Both the position numbers and the translations under genes were made by a program. From DATLZU01 sp051293835 (GTDB taxonomy: Bacteria; Nitrospirota; Nitrospiria; Nitrospirales; Nitrospiraceae): DNA of 64,000 nucleotides. The stretch spans positions 62,001 through 126,000 of the forward strand of contig JBPKMA010000010.1 in NCBI GenBank assembly GCA_051293835.1, given 5' to 3'. Shown here in pieces: positions 48,501 through 58,235 of this stretch (position 1 is the stretch's first letter; each line of letters begins with the position of its first letter). The notes under the pieces were generated by a model that ran no database searches, was not told the origin of the DNA, and saw only the letters and a list, made by a program, of their open reading frames with translations.

Positions 48501-50207
48501 TCACCGGCTGGCCATGGTCGTCTCCGACATGCGCCGCCGCAGGCGCGCCGGAGCTCTGCAGAGGCTCTGAACCGCGTCTTCCACGTAGAGGGCGTGCAGA
48601 AATGCGACGTACAGACGGAGGTGGATGGTCTCCATCCAGTCGGGAAGCAGTCGCAGGCCGTGCGCCCTGCCGTAGAGAATGACCCATACCCCCACAACGA
48701 GGACCGCCGAAAGCGCCACGAACACCTCAAACAGCCCCCACGGCCAGGCTGCCGCCTGGAAGTACGTAGCGGGTTCGTCAGACCTTGGATAGAGGAAGTG
48801 GGTGAACGACTCACCGGCCCATAAGTAGGTCAACCCGATGAAGGCCAACGTGGCGAGCATGGTGGCGGACACTTTCCACGAGGCAACCTCGGTGAGCCGG
48901 TAGAGGCTGAAGACAGCTTGCGCCGACGTCACCCAGGCGAAAAAGAGGAAAATCACCGCGCCTTGCGCCTCGAAGAGCGGCACATGCACCAGGCCGTGGG
49001 CGATGAGCAGGATGACGAGGGGAAGTACCAGCGTGACGGCCAAGCCGGTGGCCCAGGTCATCAGCGAGAAGCCCGCCGCTTCGCGGACCGGACGGTGGCC
49101 CGGCAGCTTGAACTCGATCCGCGCCCGGTGGATGTTCGATCCGGAATTCAGGAACAGCGTGGCCTTGAACAAGCCGTGGGCGCAAAGGTGGAAGATCGCC
49201 AAGGCGAACGCACCCAAGCCGCATTCCATAACCATGTACCCCATTTGTCCCATCGTTGAGTAGACGAGCGTGCGTTTGATGCTGGGCTGGGTCAGCATGG
49301 TGGCTGCCCCGATCAGAGCGGTCAGGGCCCCGATGATGAACAGGAGATGCAATGTCGTCGGGGCCATCCCGTAGAGAGGCGCCAACCGGTTCACCAAAAA
49401 TCCTCCAGCGTTCACAATGCCGGCATGGAGCATGGCAGAGACCGGCGTTGGAGCTTCGATCGTACCGGACAACCAGACATGGAACGGGAACTGGGCCGAC
49501 TTGGTCATCACGGAGACCACAAGCACCAGAGTCGCTACGGTGACGGCGCTGATCTCCCAATCGGGAGCAATCCGGAACGTGGGAACCGAGGAAGGTTGTT
49601 CCACGAGCCGGAAGAGATCAGGCAGATCAAGGGTGCCGAACGCGGCGTAGAGCCATACTACTCCAATGAGCAGTGCAGCGTCGCCAATCCCGTGCACGTA
49701 CAACGTCGTCCGACCCGCCTGCCACGCTGCCGGCCTGGTGTCATCGAAGGAAAGCAAGGCGCGCAGCAACCACGTCATGGCGTGCCAACAGATAAAGAGC
49801 CACAGCAGATTTCCGGTGGTGACCAGGCTGAGCAGGATGAACGTCAAAAGACTCAGCAGGGTGAAGAACCTGACGTATCCCGGATCGCTTCGCATGTAAC
49901 GCCGAGAATACACATGGATCACGAGACTGACGGTGGTGATCAAGATCATCATCACAGCGGCCAGCCGATCCACGAGCCACATCGGAGTCGCGAAAGCCAA
50001 CGGAGCGGGTATCTCGGAGAGACGGAGAACAACCGGTTCCTGATGAACGGTCTGGTAGAGGGTCAGCACAGCGGCGATGGCGGCGACCGCCAGTGCGCCG
50101 ATACCGATCTTGGCTGCTCGTTCCCCGAGCCAAGTACCCAGGGCAGTGATCAGACCGCTGGCGAGAAGCGGCGCTCCGATCGCCAGGAAGGCGAGGGTGA
50201 ACGTCAT
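48501..50207 (-). CDS. dabB: DabB, proton-conducting membrane subunit (NuoL/MrpA-like)
   Basis: 568 residues with many membrane helices. It belongs to the NADH:quinone antiporter family: MKSAQFPFHVWLSGTIEAPT-like text (VMTKSAQFPFHVWLSGTIEA) with the key Lys and His, PVSAMLHAGIVNAGGFLVNR, RTLVYSTMGQMGYMVMECGL and LAIFHLCAHGLFKATLFLNS. In the DAB system it supplies the cation-gradient coupling for DabA. It is the first gene of the row dabB-dabA-PII; ATG at 50207 with GAGGCAAAAGGTCAT. The next gene upstream is cyclophilin, with a 211-base gap where the promoter should lie. Confidence 0.93.
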   Translation of the reverse strand: MTFTLAFLAIGAPLLASGLITALGTWLGERAAKIGIGALAVAAIAAVLTLYQTVHQEPVVLRLSEIPAPLAFATPMWLVDRLAAVMMILITTVSLVIHVYSRRYMRSDPGYVRFFTLLSLLTFILLSLVTTGNLLWLFICWHAMTWLLRALLSFDDTRPAAWQAGRTTLYVHGIGDAALLIGVVWLYAAFGTLDLPDLFRLVEQPSSVPTFRIAPDWEISAVTVATLVLVVSVMTKSAQFPFHVWLSGTIEAPTPVSAMLHAGIVNAGGFLVNRLAPLYGMAPTTLHLLFIIGALTALIGAATMLTQPSIKRTLVYSTMGQMGYMVMECGLGAFALAIFHLCAHGLFKATLFLNSGSNIHRARIEFKLPGHRPVREAAGFSLMTWATGLAVTLVLPLVILLIAHGLVHVPLFEAQGAVIFLFFAWVTSAQAVFSLYRLTEVASWKVSATMLATLAFIGLTYLWAGESFTHFLYPRSDEPATYFQAAAWPWGLFEVFVALSAVLVVGVWVILYGRAHGLRLLPDWMETIHLRLYVAFLHALYVEDAVQSLCRAPARLRRRMSETTMASR

Positions 50208-50418
50208 ATGACCTTTTGCCTCAACGAAGCTTGGCGCCAGGTTGTCAGCAAGATCAATACCGTTCTGAGAATATCAGCGGGGCGAGATGCAACAGCTTGA
50301 TGCTCGGTTGAAAAATCACCGCAGTTCAGAGCACGCGGCGACAGGTTCCAACGCGTCAGGAGAGATCGGTTGTGCGCCGCCGCACGTCGTGCATAGGCGC
50401 ACCCCCAGCTGGCGGTCA

Positions 50419-50940
50419 TTATTCCTTCACCACCACGGTCATTGTGATGGGCTCAAGAGGATTGTCGAACTCGTCGCGCGGGACGGCAACGATCTTGTCC
50501 ACTACGTCCATCCCTCGAAAGACCTCGCCGAAGACGGTGTAGCGACGGTCCAGGCCGCTTGCATCCGCCACGCAGATGAAGAATTGCGACCCGCTGTCAT
50601 TGAAGTCGCGCGTGCTGTTACTCTCGCGTGGCACTTTGGCCATCGAGACCGCCCCGCGCTTGTGGGGACGGTCGTTCAGTTCCGGGTTGAGCCAATAGCC
50701 TGGCCCCCCGGTGCCGTGCAGCTTGCGATCCGCTTCCTTGCTCAGCGGATCTCCCCCTTGAATGATGAATCCGGGAACGACGCGATGGAAGGTCGTGCCG
50801 TTATAGAAGCCGAGCTTCGCCAGATTGATGAAGTTCTCCACGTGTCTAGGCGCTTCTTCGGGATAGAAGCGGATCGTGATCTCTCCGAATTTCGTGATGA
50901 TCGTCGCCCGCGGATTTTTCTTCTCAAACTGGATGGCCAT
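50419..50940 (-). CDS. Cyclophilin-type peptidyl-prolyl isomerase
   Basis: 173 residues. Typical text: ATIITKFGEITIRFYPEEAP, HVENFINLAKLGFYNGTTFH, RVVPGFIIQGGDPL (catalytic Arg and Phe region), GAVSMAKVPRE, NDSGSQFFICVADA (Gln/Phe of the pocket) and YTVFGEVFRGMDVVDKIVAV. No signal peptide, so cytoplasmic. It speeds cis-trans isomerisation of proline bonds. The ATG at 50940 is preferred over the upstream start at 50970, as the cyclophilin fold begins with MAIQFEKKNPRATI. It lies between the MFS gene and dabB on the same strand. Confidence 0.92.
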   Translation of the reverse strand: MAIQFEKKNPRATIITKFGEITIRFYPEEAPRHVENFINLAKLGFYNGTTFHRVVPGFIIQGGDPLSKEADRKLHGTGGPGYWLNPELNDRPHKRGAVSMAKVPRESNSTRDFNDSGSQFFICVADASGLDRRYTVFGEVFRGMDVVDKIVAVPRDEFDNPLEPITMTVVVKE

Positions 50941-51003
50941 GCTTCGTGACCTCGTTCGGCAATCTACCAAGCCGGTGCTGCCGGTGGCAAGGGCGCTGTA
51001 TTC

Positions 51004-52311
51004 CTACTCGCTCCCGCGCAACCCCTTGCCTGGATCAATCTTTAGCCACATCAGCCCTCCCAGAATGGCGATCAGCGCTGCAACGCCCAGCGAGACAGGC
51101 CACCCCCATTGCTCGGCCAACCAGGGCGTCAAGGTCGGCGAGAGGCTTCCTCCGAGGTTGGCGCCGGTGTTCATGAGTCCGGACAGGGTGCCGGCATGGG
51201 CTTTGGACAAATCGGCTGTCGATGCCCAGTAGGCTCCCACTGTAAAGTATAGCCAGCCCGCCCCCAGCGAGAGACACAGGATCGCGATCCACGCGGAATC
51301 AACCGTGGCGCCGAGAGCGATCACCGTGCCGGAGAGCAGCATGCCCGTCATTCCCACGGCACTCCGGCCCTTCCTCACGCCGTAGGCGGCTGCCAGCCGG
51401 TCGGTTACCCACCCGCCGAGCGGGCAGAACACCAGAATGGCCAGAAACGGAGCAGATGCGAAGACTGCGCCCCGCAACTCGCCAAACCCGCGCACGTTCA
51501 CCAAGTAGAGATAGAACCACGACATGTACACATAGGCGACATAGCCCAGGCAACTGTAACTGAGCACGAGCCACCACACGGTCGGCGTGGCGGCGATGGC
51601 CTTCCAAGGCGTCTTCCCGGACACGGAGGTCTCACCGCCGGTCCGGCGGGACGCCGGGCCCTCCCGCCGTTCGGAACCGGTTGTCTGCGTCTGCCGCGCC
51701 GAATGATCCGCGGTGTACCAATACCAGAGGCCAGCGATCAGCAGCCCCAGCGCAGTCGACCAGTAGAACACCGTCTGCCACCCGAAGTTCACCATGAGCC
51801 AGGCGGCAATCGGCGGTGTCAGCGCTGAGCCGACCCCGATGCCGCCGATGGCGATCCCGATGCCCAATCCCCGTTCCTGCGGATCGAGCCAGTCCGCCAC
51901 CGCCCGGTTGAAGTTCGGCAAGGCGGCGGCCTCGCCGATACCGAGCAGAAACCTGACGAGAGCGAGCGAACCGGCGATTCCGACCAGGTCCACCAGCGGC
52001 AGTGTGGCGGCGACCGCGGTCAACGCCGTGAAGAGCGACCACCAGAGCACCGCCGCGGTTAACACGCGACGTGCGCCCCAGCGATCCCCCAACCACCCTC
52101 CGGGAATCTGAAAGAGCGCATAGCCCAGCACGAAGGCGGAGAAGATGCGTCCCATTTGGCCGTCCGTCAACCCGAACGCTGGCATCATCTGCCTGGCTGT
52201 GACGGAAATGTTGACCCGGTCGACGTAGGTGACCACGCTGATGGCGAACAGCAGGGCAAGGACGGTCCACCGGGCGTGCGGCGAATGAACCGGCGGCGCG
52301 GAAAACCTCAC
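51004..52311 (-). CDS. Major facilitator superfamily transporter, anion:cation symporter type
   Basis: 435 residues, 12 predicted membrane helices. MFS signatures: RVNISVTARQMMPAFGLTDG and GYALFQIPGGWLGDRWGARR (motif A loop between helices 2 and 3), GIGEAAALPNFNRAVADWLD (typical of the ACS/hexuronate-glucarate family) and GGWVTDRLAAAYGVRKGRSA. The central loop (about residues 205-235) is hydrophilic. It likely takes up an organic anion by H+ symport; the substrate cannot be assigned. The start is a GTG at 52311 with AGGAGTTCCT before it. It is divergent from the AsmA gene. Confidence 0.88.
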   Translation of the reverse strand: MRFSAPPVHSPHARWTVLALLFAISVVTYVDRVNISVTARQMMPAFGLTDGQMGRIFSAFVLGYALFQIPGGWLGDRWGARRVLTAAVLWWSLFTALTAVAATLPLVDLVGIAGSLALVRFLLGIGEAAALPNFNRAVADWLDPQERGLGIGIAIGGIGVGSALTPPIAAWLMVNFGWQTVFYWSTALGLLIAGLWYWYTADHSARQTQTTGSERREGPASRRTGGETSVSGKTPWKAIAATPTVWWLVLSYSCLGYVAYVYMSWFYLYLVNVRGFGELRGAVFASAPFLAILVFCPLGGWVTDRLAAAYGVRKGRSAVGMTGMLLSGTVIALGATVDSAWIAILCLSLGAGWLYFTVGAYWASTADLSKAHAGTLSGLMNTGANLGGSLSPTLTPWLAEQWGWPVSLGVAALIAILGGLMWLKIDPGKGLRGSE

Positions 52312-52460
52312 AGGAACTCCTCTCAGACGGAATGGGTCGGTGTCCGGCGCATTATATCCGTTCGGTCGCCGACCGGCGAGAGACGCCGGACACGGCGTTT
52401 ACGCGACGCGCCGAGGGAGATGGGCCGGGTCGGTGGATTTCCCCCCATCGATCCGGTAAG

Positions 52461-55400
52461 ATGGTGCTCAATACGTACTTCCCTGATCCATCAACCGGAG
52501 GAGGAGTGAGAGTTCGTTTCGGCGCGCTGTTCCTTGCGCTGCTAGTCCTCGTGCTGCTCGGCGTGGTTTTCTCCAGCCCCCTGATCGGCCAGGATTATCT
52601 CAAAGAGTTTTTTCTCCGGCAGATCGAGCGCAGCATCGGGCGCAAAATCGACGTGGGACACGTCAAGCTTGTCGTCTTTCCCAGGGTCCGGCTCGAGATG
52701 AGTCAGGTGGTTGTGCATGACCGCGACCCGACCCGTATCCTCCTGACCGCCCGACGGGTGGATATGGTGCTTCGTCTCGCCCCGTTGCTGCGCCGGCAGG
52801 TGGTCGGCAAGCGGTTGTTGATCGAAGACCCGCAAGTGACCCTGCGCCGGGGTCAGGATGGCCGGTGGAACATCCTCGCTGATGCGGAGGCCCAAAGCGT
52901 GCAGGACGAGTCCACCCTGAAGGCGTTGGGGCAGATCCTGCGCGTCCGCGAGGTGGCTCTGTTGAACGGCACCGTGACAATCCTCGACGATTCCCGTCCG
53001 GATGGGCCTCGGCGCCTGCAACTCAACACCGTCGATGCGACGCTCTCAGTTTCGCCCAGCCGGCCGCACGCCGATGTTCACCTCGCTGCGACACTATCCG
53101 GACAAGAGGGCGTGTCGGCGGTGTCCCTGACTGGGGTCGTGGCCGGCGCCGGCGCGCCGGCCACGTTGGCCGCCGAGGTGCCGATGGACGCCCGGGCGTT
53201 TCTCCAGTTCGAAGGTCGGCTCGAGGCGGCCAATCTCCACCTACGCGAGCTTGCGGACTTCTTCGGCCCGCGGCCGGTTCCGGAAGGTTTGGCCGGGGCG
53301 GCCAATTTGCGCGCCGGTTTGCGGATTGTGCCAGGTGTCGCGGGCTACGACGTCTTGCTGTCCGACATCAGCGCCAACGTAGATCGCCTCGCCTTGAGTG
53401 GCAGGGCCAACCTGTCCGGACTATTCACGTCCCAGCCGACCTTCTCGGTCACGTTTTCTTCCGCGGCGATCGACTTGCACGAGTTGCTGTCGCATGTGCC
53501 GCCGCAGTGGATCCACACCGACCTGCAGCCGGTCATCGCCGAACGCCAGATTGGCGGGATCGTCGAGGTCGTGACCGCGACGTTGACTGGGTCCGTCGCG
53601 GCGACGGCGCCTGTCTCCCTCACCGGCGAATTTCGAGTCTGGCAGGGACGCGCGCTGATCGGCCAGGATCGTGTCCCGGCGCGCGACCTTGCGGCAACGG
53701 TGCTGGTCGAAGCCGGGCGGATCCGGGTCCTGGGTTTGACCGGACAATACGGCGACATCCGGATCTTGCAAGGCAAGGCGATGGTGTCATTTTTGGAAGC
53801 CGGGCCCTGGCTCGAGATGGAACTGTCCGGTAGCATGGAGGCAGCTGGGCTGGTACGTCTGCTGGCCAAGTCCATTCACTCCGACCGCGTATCCGCGCTC
53901 TTAGCCGAGGCGCGGGACGTGACTGGAGAGGCTCTGCCGACGTTCCGGTTGGTCGGCCCGCTCAACCAACCCGGAGGTGTTACTTTCGTTGGGGGAGAGA
54001 TCATCGCCCGGAACGTCGGACTGACCAGTCCGTCCTTACCGGAGCGCCTCAGGGATCTTCAGGGGCGACTGGTGCTGTCGGAAACCGGCACGCACCTCGA
54101 TCAAGTCAGCGGCCGGTTGGGCGAGATGTTCTTCCAGCTTCACGGCACAATCACCGGCGGTGCGATCAGCGCCTTCGAAGGATTCGTCGTTCGAGCGCGG
54201 AGCGACGCGGCCTTCCTGGCCCGGTTGTTCCCGGCCGACGTCTTTTCCGATGGTTCTTTGCAGGGGCCGATCGTTGCCGCCGTGGCGCTGTCCGGGCGTA
54301 CCGCGACGCCGCAACTGCGCGGCCAGGTGGTGCTCGACGAAGCCAAATGGGTTCTTCCCGGCCTGGGGGAAAAACCGCCCGGCGCCCCGGCCATGCTGGA
54401 ATTCGACGGCAACCTGGCGTCCGGCAATACGTTCACCGTGACCAAGCTGGAACTGGTCCTACCGTCTCTGCGCCTGGCGACCAAAGGCAAGATCCAACTC
54501 GGCAAGCGGTTCGCGCTTGATGTGTCCCTCACGACGGGCACCGTGTTGCTCTCTAGCCTGCCGGAATGGCTCTCGACGGCGGGAATCGAAGCCGGCAAGC
54601 TGGAAGTCGCTCTGGACATCAAAGGATCGAACCCCGACTGGCGCACGTGGCGGATCAACGGATGGCTGGCTCTGACCAACGGTCTGATGCTGGCCAGGGG
54701 ATTGGATGGGCATGTGCAGGACCTGTACGTCCGGCTGAAGTTGATCCGCAACCACGCAGAGCTCAAACGGTTGGCGTTCCGGATCGGTGACAGCGATCTG
54801 GCGATGTCCGGCACGATCAAAAACTGGTCGCATAAGCCGCTCATTACGGCCAAGATCGAGTCCTCCTACCTGGACATTGATCTGCTGATTCCCAAAGGGG
54901 CCCGCTCGCCGATCCGCGACTTTTTGGAAACGCTGGCGGCCACCAGCCGCGTCAGCGCCACCGCCACCATCGACCGCGGCATCTACAAGAAGCTGCGCTT
55001 CGGCGGGCTGTCCTGTCGGATCACGATCGAAGACGGGATTCTGGACGTGGACCGGATCGCCGGGCAATCCGACGGTGGACAGGTCGCGGGACGGATCGTG
55101 ATACGGCTCCCTCGGCTGGCGCCGGCGGAAGCCGAAGCGTCGGTCCGGATCATCGGCATGCGGTTCGAGGAATTGCTGCCGCTGCTCGGCACGGAAGAGC
55201 AGTGGGTAACCGGGGCGCTTAAACTGACCGGCTCGCTGCGCGGGCACGGCCGGAACCCACACGGTGTCTTTCCCACACTCGGCGGGAAAGCCACGGTGTT
55301 GATCGAAGACGGCCGTATCTTTAAAAACGACAAGCGGGCGATTTGGAAAGTTCTGAGCATTCTCAATCTGCCTGCGGTGCTGCAGGGCAAAGTCGATTTC

Positions 55401-55871
55401 GATAAAGAGGGGCTTCCGTTTAATCGACTGTCGGCCACTATTTCCGCGCGTAACGGACTGATCGAATCGGAAGACATCATTCTCGACAGCCCGGTCCTGA
55501 AAATCACGGCAGCCGGCAACTACGACCTGGCCACCGATCGGCTCAACATGGTCTGGGCTGTCAGCCCCTTCGGCTCCTATTCGCAATTCCTGAAATCGAT
55601 TCCGCTGTTCGGACGGCTGCTGGCGGGCGAACGGAAAGGCATTGCCACGGCCCTCTTCCAAGTGAAAGGCTCCATCGAAGACCCGGAGGTGACCTACCTG
55701 CCGCTGAAATCCTTCGCTACCGGCCTGACCGGTCTGGCGCAGTTGGCCTTCGACGTGCTCAAGAACACGCTCACGTTGCCGGTGGATCTCGTCAGCCCCG
55801 ATGAGAAACCTGCGGACGCCTCAGAAAAAGCGCCACTGTCTGAGGTACCGCCGGCCCCTGTGTCGCCTTGA
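52461..55871 (+). CDS. AsmA-family giant envelope protein
   Basis: About 1136 residues. The N-terminal membrane anchor is GALFLALLVLVLLGVVFSSP, followed by the AsmA signature LKEFFLRQIERSIGRKIDVG and VKLVVFPRVRLEMSQVVVHD. A long run of beta-rich repeats continues through the whole length. The C-terminal AsmA-like part has GTIKNWSHKPLITAKIESSY, KATVLIEDGRIFKNDKRAIW, VWAVSPFGSYSQFLKSIPLF and KGSIEDPEVTYLPLKSFATG. AsmA-like proteins span the periplasm as hydrophobic grooves and are thought to carry phospholipids to the outer membrane. The ATG at 52461 is used; a GTG at 52506 sits directly behind GGAGGAGGA and would shorten the leader by 15 residues. Intact over 3.4 kb. Confidence 0.85.
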   Translation: MVLNTYFPDPSTGGGVRVRFGALFLALLVLVLLGVVFSSPLIGQDYLKEFFLRQIERSIGRKIDVGHVKLVVFPRVRLEMSQVVVHDRDPTRILLTARRVDMVLRLAPLLRRQVVGKRLLIEDPQVTLRRGQDGRWNILADAEAQSVQDESTLKALGQILRVREVALLNGTVTILDDSRPDGPRRLQLNTVDATLSVSPSRPHADVHLAATLSGQEGVSAVSLTGVVAGAGAPATLAAEVPMDARAFLQFEGRLEAANLHLRELADFFGPRPVPEGLAGAANLRAGLRIVPGVAGYDVLLSDISANVDRLALSGRANLSGLFTSQPTFSVTFSSAAIDLHELLSHVPPQWIHTDLQPVIAERQIGGIVEVVTATLTGSVAATAPVSLTGEFRVWQGRALIGQDRVPARDLAATVLVEAGRIRVLGLTGQYGDIRILQGKAMVSFLEAGPWLEMELSGSMEAAGLVRLLAKSIHSDRVSALLAEARDVTGEALPTFRLVGPLNQPGGVTFVGGEIIARNVGLTSPSLPERLRDLQGRLVLSETGTHLDQVSGRLGEMFFQLHGTITGGAISAFEGFVVRARSDAAFLARLFPADVFSDGSLQGPIVAAVALSGRTATPQLRGQVVLDEAKWVLPGLGEKPPGAPAMLEFDGNLASGNTFTVTKLELVLPSLRLATKGKIQLGKRFALDVSLTTGTVLLSSLPEWLSTAGIEAGKLEVALDIKGSNPDWRTWRINGWLALTNGLMLARGLDGHVQDLYVRLKLIRNHAELKRLAFRIGDSDLAMSGTIKNWSHKPLITAKIESSYLDIDLLIPKGARSPIRDFLETLAATSRVSATATIDRGIYKKLRFGGLSCRITIEDGILDVDRIAGQSDGGQVAGRIVIRLPRLAPAEAEASVRIIGMRFEELLPLLGTEEQWVTGALKLTGSLRGHGRNPHGVFPTLGGKATVLIEDGRIFKNDKRAIWKVLSILNLPAVLQGKVDFDKEGLPFNRLSATISARNGLIESEDIILDSPVLKITAAGNYDLATDRLNMVWAVSPFGSYSQFLKSIPLFGRLLAGERKGIATALFQVKGSIEDPEVTYLPLKSFATGLTGLAQLAFDVLKNTLTLPVDLVSPDEKPADASEKAPLSEVPPAPVSP

Positions 55872-56025
55872 CCCTCCTCGGACCGCGTGATAGCATCCGT
55901 TCGGATCGCCTACGAAAAAGCCAGCAGTCCTTGCAGCCAATAGCCGGTCGCGGGTGGCCGAAGAGTTTGGATTTTTTCGGGGCGTTCGCGACGAGCGATC
56001 GGCCAGATTCCAGTCTGAAGCGCAT

Positions 56026-57162
56026 ATGACGACCGCCGACCGCGCAACGCTGTTCATCGCCGCCAGCGAAACTGACTCGAATCTGTACTACGCCACGCGG
56101 TTCATCGCTCCCGATCCCTTTATCTATTTGGAGATTAAGGGGGAGCGGCTGGTCGTCATGAGCGATTTGGAATTGGACCGCGCCCGCAGCCAAGCACGGG
56201 TCGATCGGGTATTGTCCTACTCCGAGTTCGAGCGGCGGGCCAAGGATCAGGGCGTAACCGAACCCGGTCCGGTGGACATCGTGCATCTGGTTTTGCGGGA
56301 GGCGGGCCTCGCGGAGCTGTTGGTGCCCGGCAACTTCCCGTACATCCATGCCCGCCGTCTGCAGGAACTAGGGTACCGGCTCCACACCAAACGCGAGCCG
56401 TTCTTCGAGCAGCGAGTCGTCAAGACGGCTGAGGAGGTGGGCCATATCGAAGCAACGCAGCGGGCCACGGAGGCGGCGGTTGCGGCGGCGCACCAGGCCC
56501 TGCGGAGGGCCTCCGTGCGGAACGGGGTGTTGTGGCTCGATGGCGAGCCATTGACTTCTGAGCGTGTCAAAAAGCTGATCAACGTGACGCTCATGGAACA
56601 GGATTGCGTTGCTCAACACACTATCGTCGCCGGCGGCGAACAGGCCTGCGATCCCCACCACGAAGGCAGCGGCCCGCTGCCGGCTGACCGTAGCATCATC
56701 TTTGACGTCTTCCCTCGCTCAGCCACCTCGCGTTATTTCGCCGATATGTCGAGGACCGTCGTGCGGGGGCGGGCGTCACCCGAGCTGAAAAAACTGTACC
56801 AAACGGTGAAAGACGCCCAAGAAGAGGCGATCTCCAAGATCCGGGATGGCGCCGACGGCGCCAAGATCCATCAAGGCGTCTGCGAGCGATTCGACAAGGC
56901 CGGCTACAAGACCGGTTTAGTGAATGGACGCATGCAGGGATACTTTCACGGAACCGGCCATGGCGTCGGGCTGGATATCCACGAGGCACCGCGCATCAGC
57001 CGCACGGGCTCCATTTTGCAGGAGGGCCACGTGGTCACGGTCGAGCCGGGCCTCTACTATCCGGGACTGGGCGCCGTCCGGATCGAAGATATGGTCCTGG
57101 TCACCCGCGACGGCTGCCGCAATCTCACGGACTATCCCAAGACCTTTGAACTCAGTGATTGA
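56026..57162 (+). CDS. M24-family aminopeptidase (Xaa-Pro dipeptidase-like)
   Basis: 378 residues: a creatinase/prolidase N-domain (SETDSNLYYATRF to SDLELDRARSQARVDRVLSY) and a pita-bread C-domain. All five metal ligands are seen: Asp in IIFDVFPRSAT, Asp in RYFADMSRTVVRG, His in FHGTGHGVGLDIHEAPRI, Glu in VVTVEPGLYYPGLG and Glu in AVRIEDMVLVTRDG. It should release N-terminal residues before proline or split X-Pro dipeptides in the cytoplasm. The ATG at 56026 fits the family start; an earlier ATG at 55954 adds 24 unlikely residues. A 95-base gap leads to the iron-sulfur subunit. Confidence 0.9.
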   Translation: MTTADRATLFIAASETDSNLYYATRFIAPDPFIYLEIKGERLVVMSDLELDRARSQARVDRVLSYSEFERRAKDQGVTEPGPVDIVHLVLREAGLAELLVPGNFPYIHARRLQELGYRLHTKREPFFEQRVVKTAEEVGHIEATQRATEAAVAAAHQALRRASVRNGVLWLDGEPLTSERVKKLINVTLMEQDCVAQHTIVAGGEQACDPHHEGSGPLPADRSIIFDVFPRSATSRYFADMSRTVVRGRASPELKKLYQTVKDAQEEAISKIRDGADGAKIHQGVCERFDKAGYKTGLVNGRMQGYFHGTGHGVGLDIHEAPRISRTGSILQEGHVVTVEPGLYYPGLGAVRIEDMVLVTRDGCRNLTDYPKTFELSD

Positions 57163-57257
57163 GCAAGGAGGCGATAGGTGATTGTGTCTTCTGATCCGAA
57201 CCGATTGCCTCGCTACTCTGTCACTTAGGTGGCGGAGGTCGCTCCTCACTCTTCCGC

Positions 57258-58229
57258 ATGCGCCTGACCTTCACCATTCAACGCTACAATCCGGAAGTCG
57301 ACGTCCATCCCCATTTTGAGGAGTACCGGCTCGAAGTCGGCCGGGGGCTGACGGTCCTGGAAGCCTTGATCCGCATCAAGAACGAACAGGATGGCAGCCT
57401 CTCGCTTCGGTATTCTTGCCGATCCGCCATTTGCGGCTCCTGCGCGATGGAGATCAACGGCTCGGAAAAGCTGGCCTGTCGCACTTCCATCCGCAAAGAA
57501 TTAGAACGCCACGGCAGGATCGTCGTTGCGCCGCTCCGTAATTTGCCGGTCATCAAGGATCTCGTGGTCGACATGTCATCGTTCTGGGGAAAGGTCCGGG
57601 CGGTCACGCCTTGGCTGCTGGCCGAACCGAGCGCGGGAGGCGATCGTCCCCCTGGCCCGATGACGCTCATGCCGCAGAGTTATGAATTCCACAATGTGGA
57701 CGCCTGTATCATGTGCGGCGCTTGCGTGGCTGCCTGCACGGTACATGAAGTCTCCAAGGGGTTTTTGGGGCCGGCGGCCTTGGCCAAGGCCGACCGCTTT
57801 CTGGCGGACCCGCGCGAACCGGAGACCAGCAAGCGCTTCCGGCTGAAAGAATTGGAAAAGGACCACGGTATCTGGGACTGCACGCGCTGCAATTTCTGTG
57901 TGCAGGTGTGCCCCAAGGATGTGAAACCCATGGAGGCCATCGTGCGCCTACGCCGGGCGGCGATCCAACGTGGCCTGACCGCAACTGGCGGCGCGCGGCA
58001 CATTATAGGCTTTGCGGATCTCATCGAGCGACAAGGTCGCCTGAACGAGGCGATCATGCCGCTCAAGGTGGTCGGCTTCGACTGGAAGCGGCTGCTGAGC
58101 GTGATTCCATTGGGGATCAAGATGCTGCTGAGGGGAAAGGTGCCCAATCCTCTGGGCCATTCCATTGAAGGGATCGAGTACGTGCGTTCTCTCTTCGCTG
58201 CCGCACGCCGTCGTGTCAAACCGACGTAA
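57258..58229 (+). CDS. Succinate dehydrogenase/fumarate reductase iron-sulfur subunit
   Basis: 323 residues, longer than the usual 230-260. The N-terminal ferredoxin domain has [2Fe-2S] cysteines in YSCRSAICGSCAMEINGSEK and LACRTS. The C-terminal domain has two Cys clusters, ACIMCGACVAACTVH and CTRCNFCVQVCPKDVKPMEA, for the [4Fe-4S]/[3Fe-4S] centres. The extra length is a C-terminal extension (LNEAIMPLKVVGFDWKRLLS) resembling long TfrB/SdhB forms of Nitrospirota and epsilon-proteobacteria. It transfers electrons between the flavoprotein and quinone in the TCA cycle, oxidative or reductive. The other subunits are not in the window. Archease starts 6 bases after its stop, so the two are co-transcribed. 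Confidence 0.9.
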   Translation: MRLTFTIQRYNPEVDVHPHFEEYRLEVGRGLTVLEALIRIKNEQDGSLSLRYSCRSAICGSCAMEINGSEKLACRTSIRKELERHGRIVVAPLRNLPVIKDLVVDMSSFWGKVRAVTPWLLAEPSAGGDRPPGPMTLMPQSYEFHNVDACIMCGACVAACTVHEVSKGFLGPAALAKADRFLADPREPETSKRFRLKELEKDHGIWDCTRCNFCVQVCPKDVKPMEAIVRLRRAAIQRGLTATGGARHIIGFADLIERQGRLNEAIMPLKVVGFDWKRLLSVIPLGIKMLLRGKVPNPLGHSIEGIEYVRSLFAAARRRVKPT

Positions 58230-58235
58230 GGTGCC

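Noticed and set aside
54459..55661. Open frame of 400 codons opposite the AsmA gene
   Set aside because: Low-complexity shadow with no start context.
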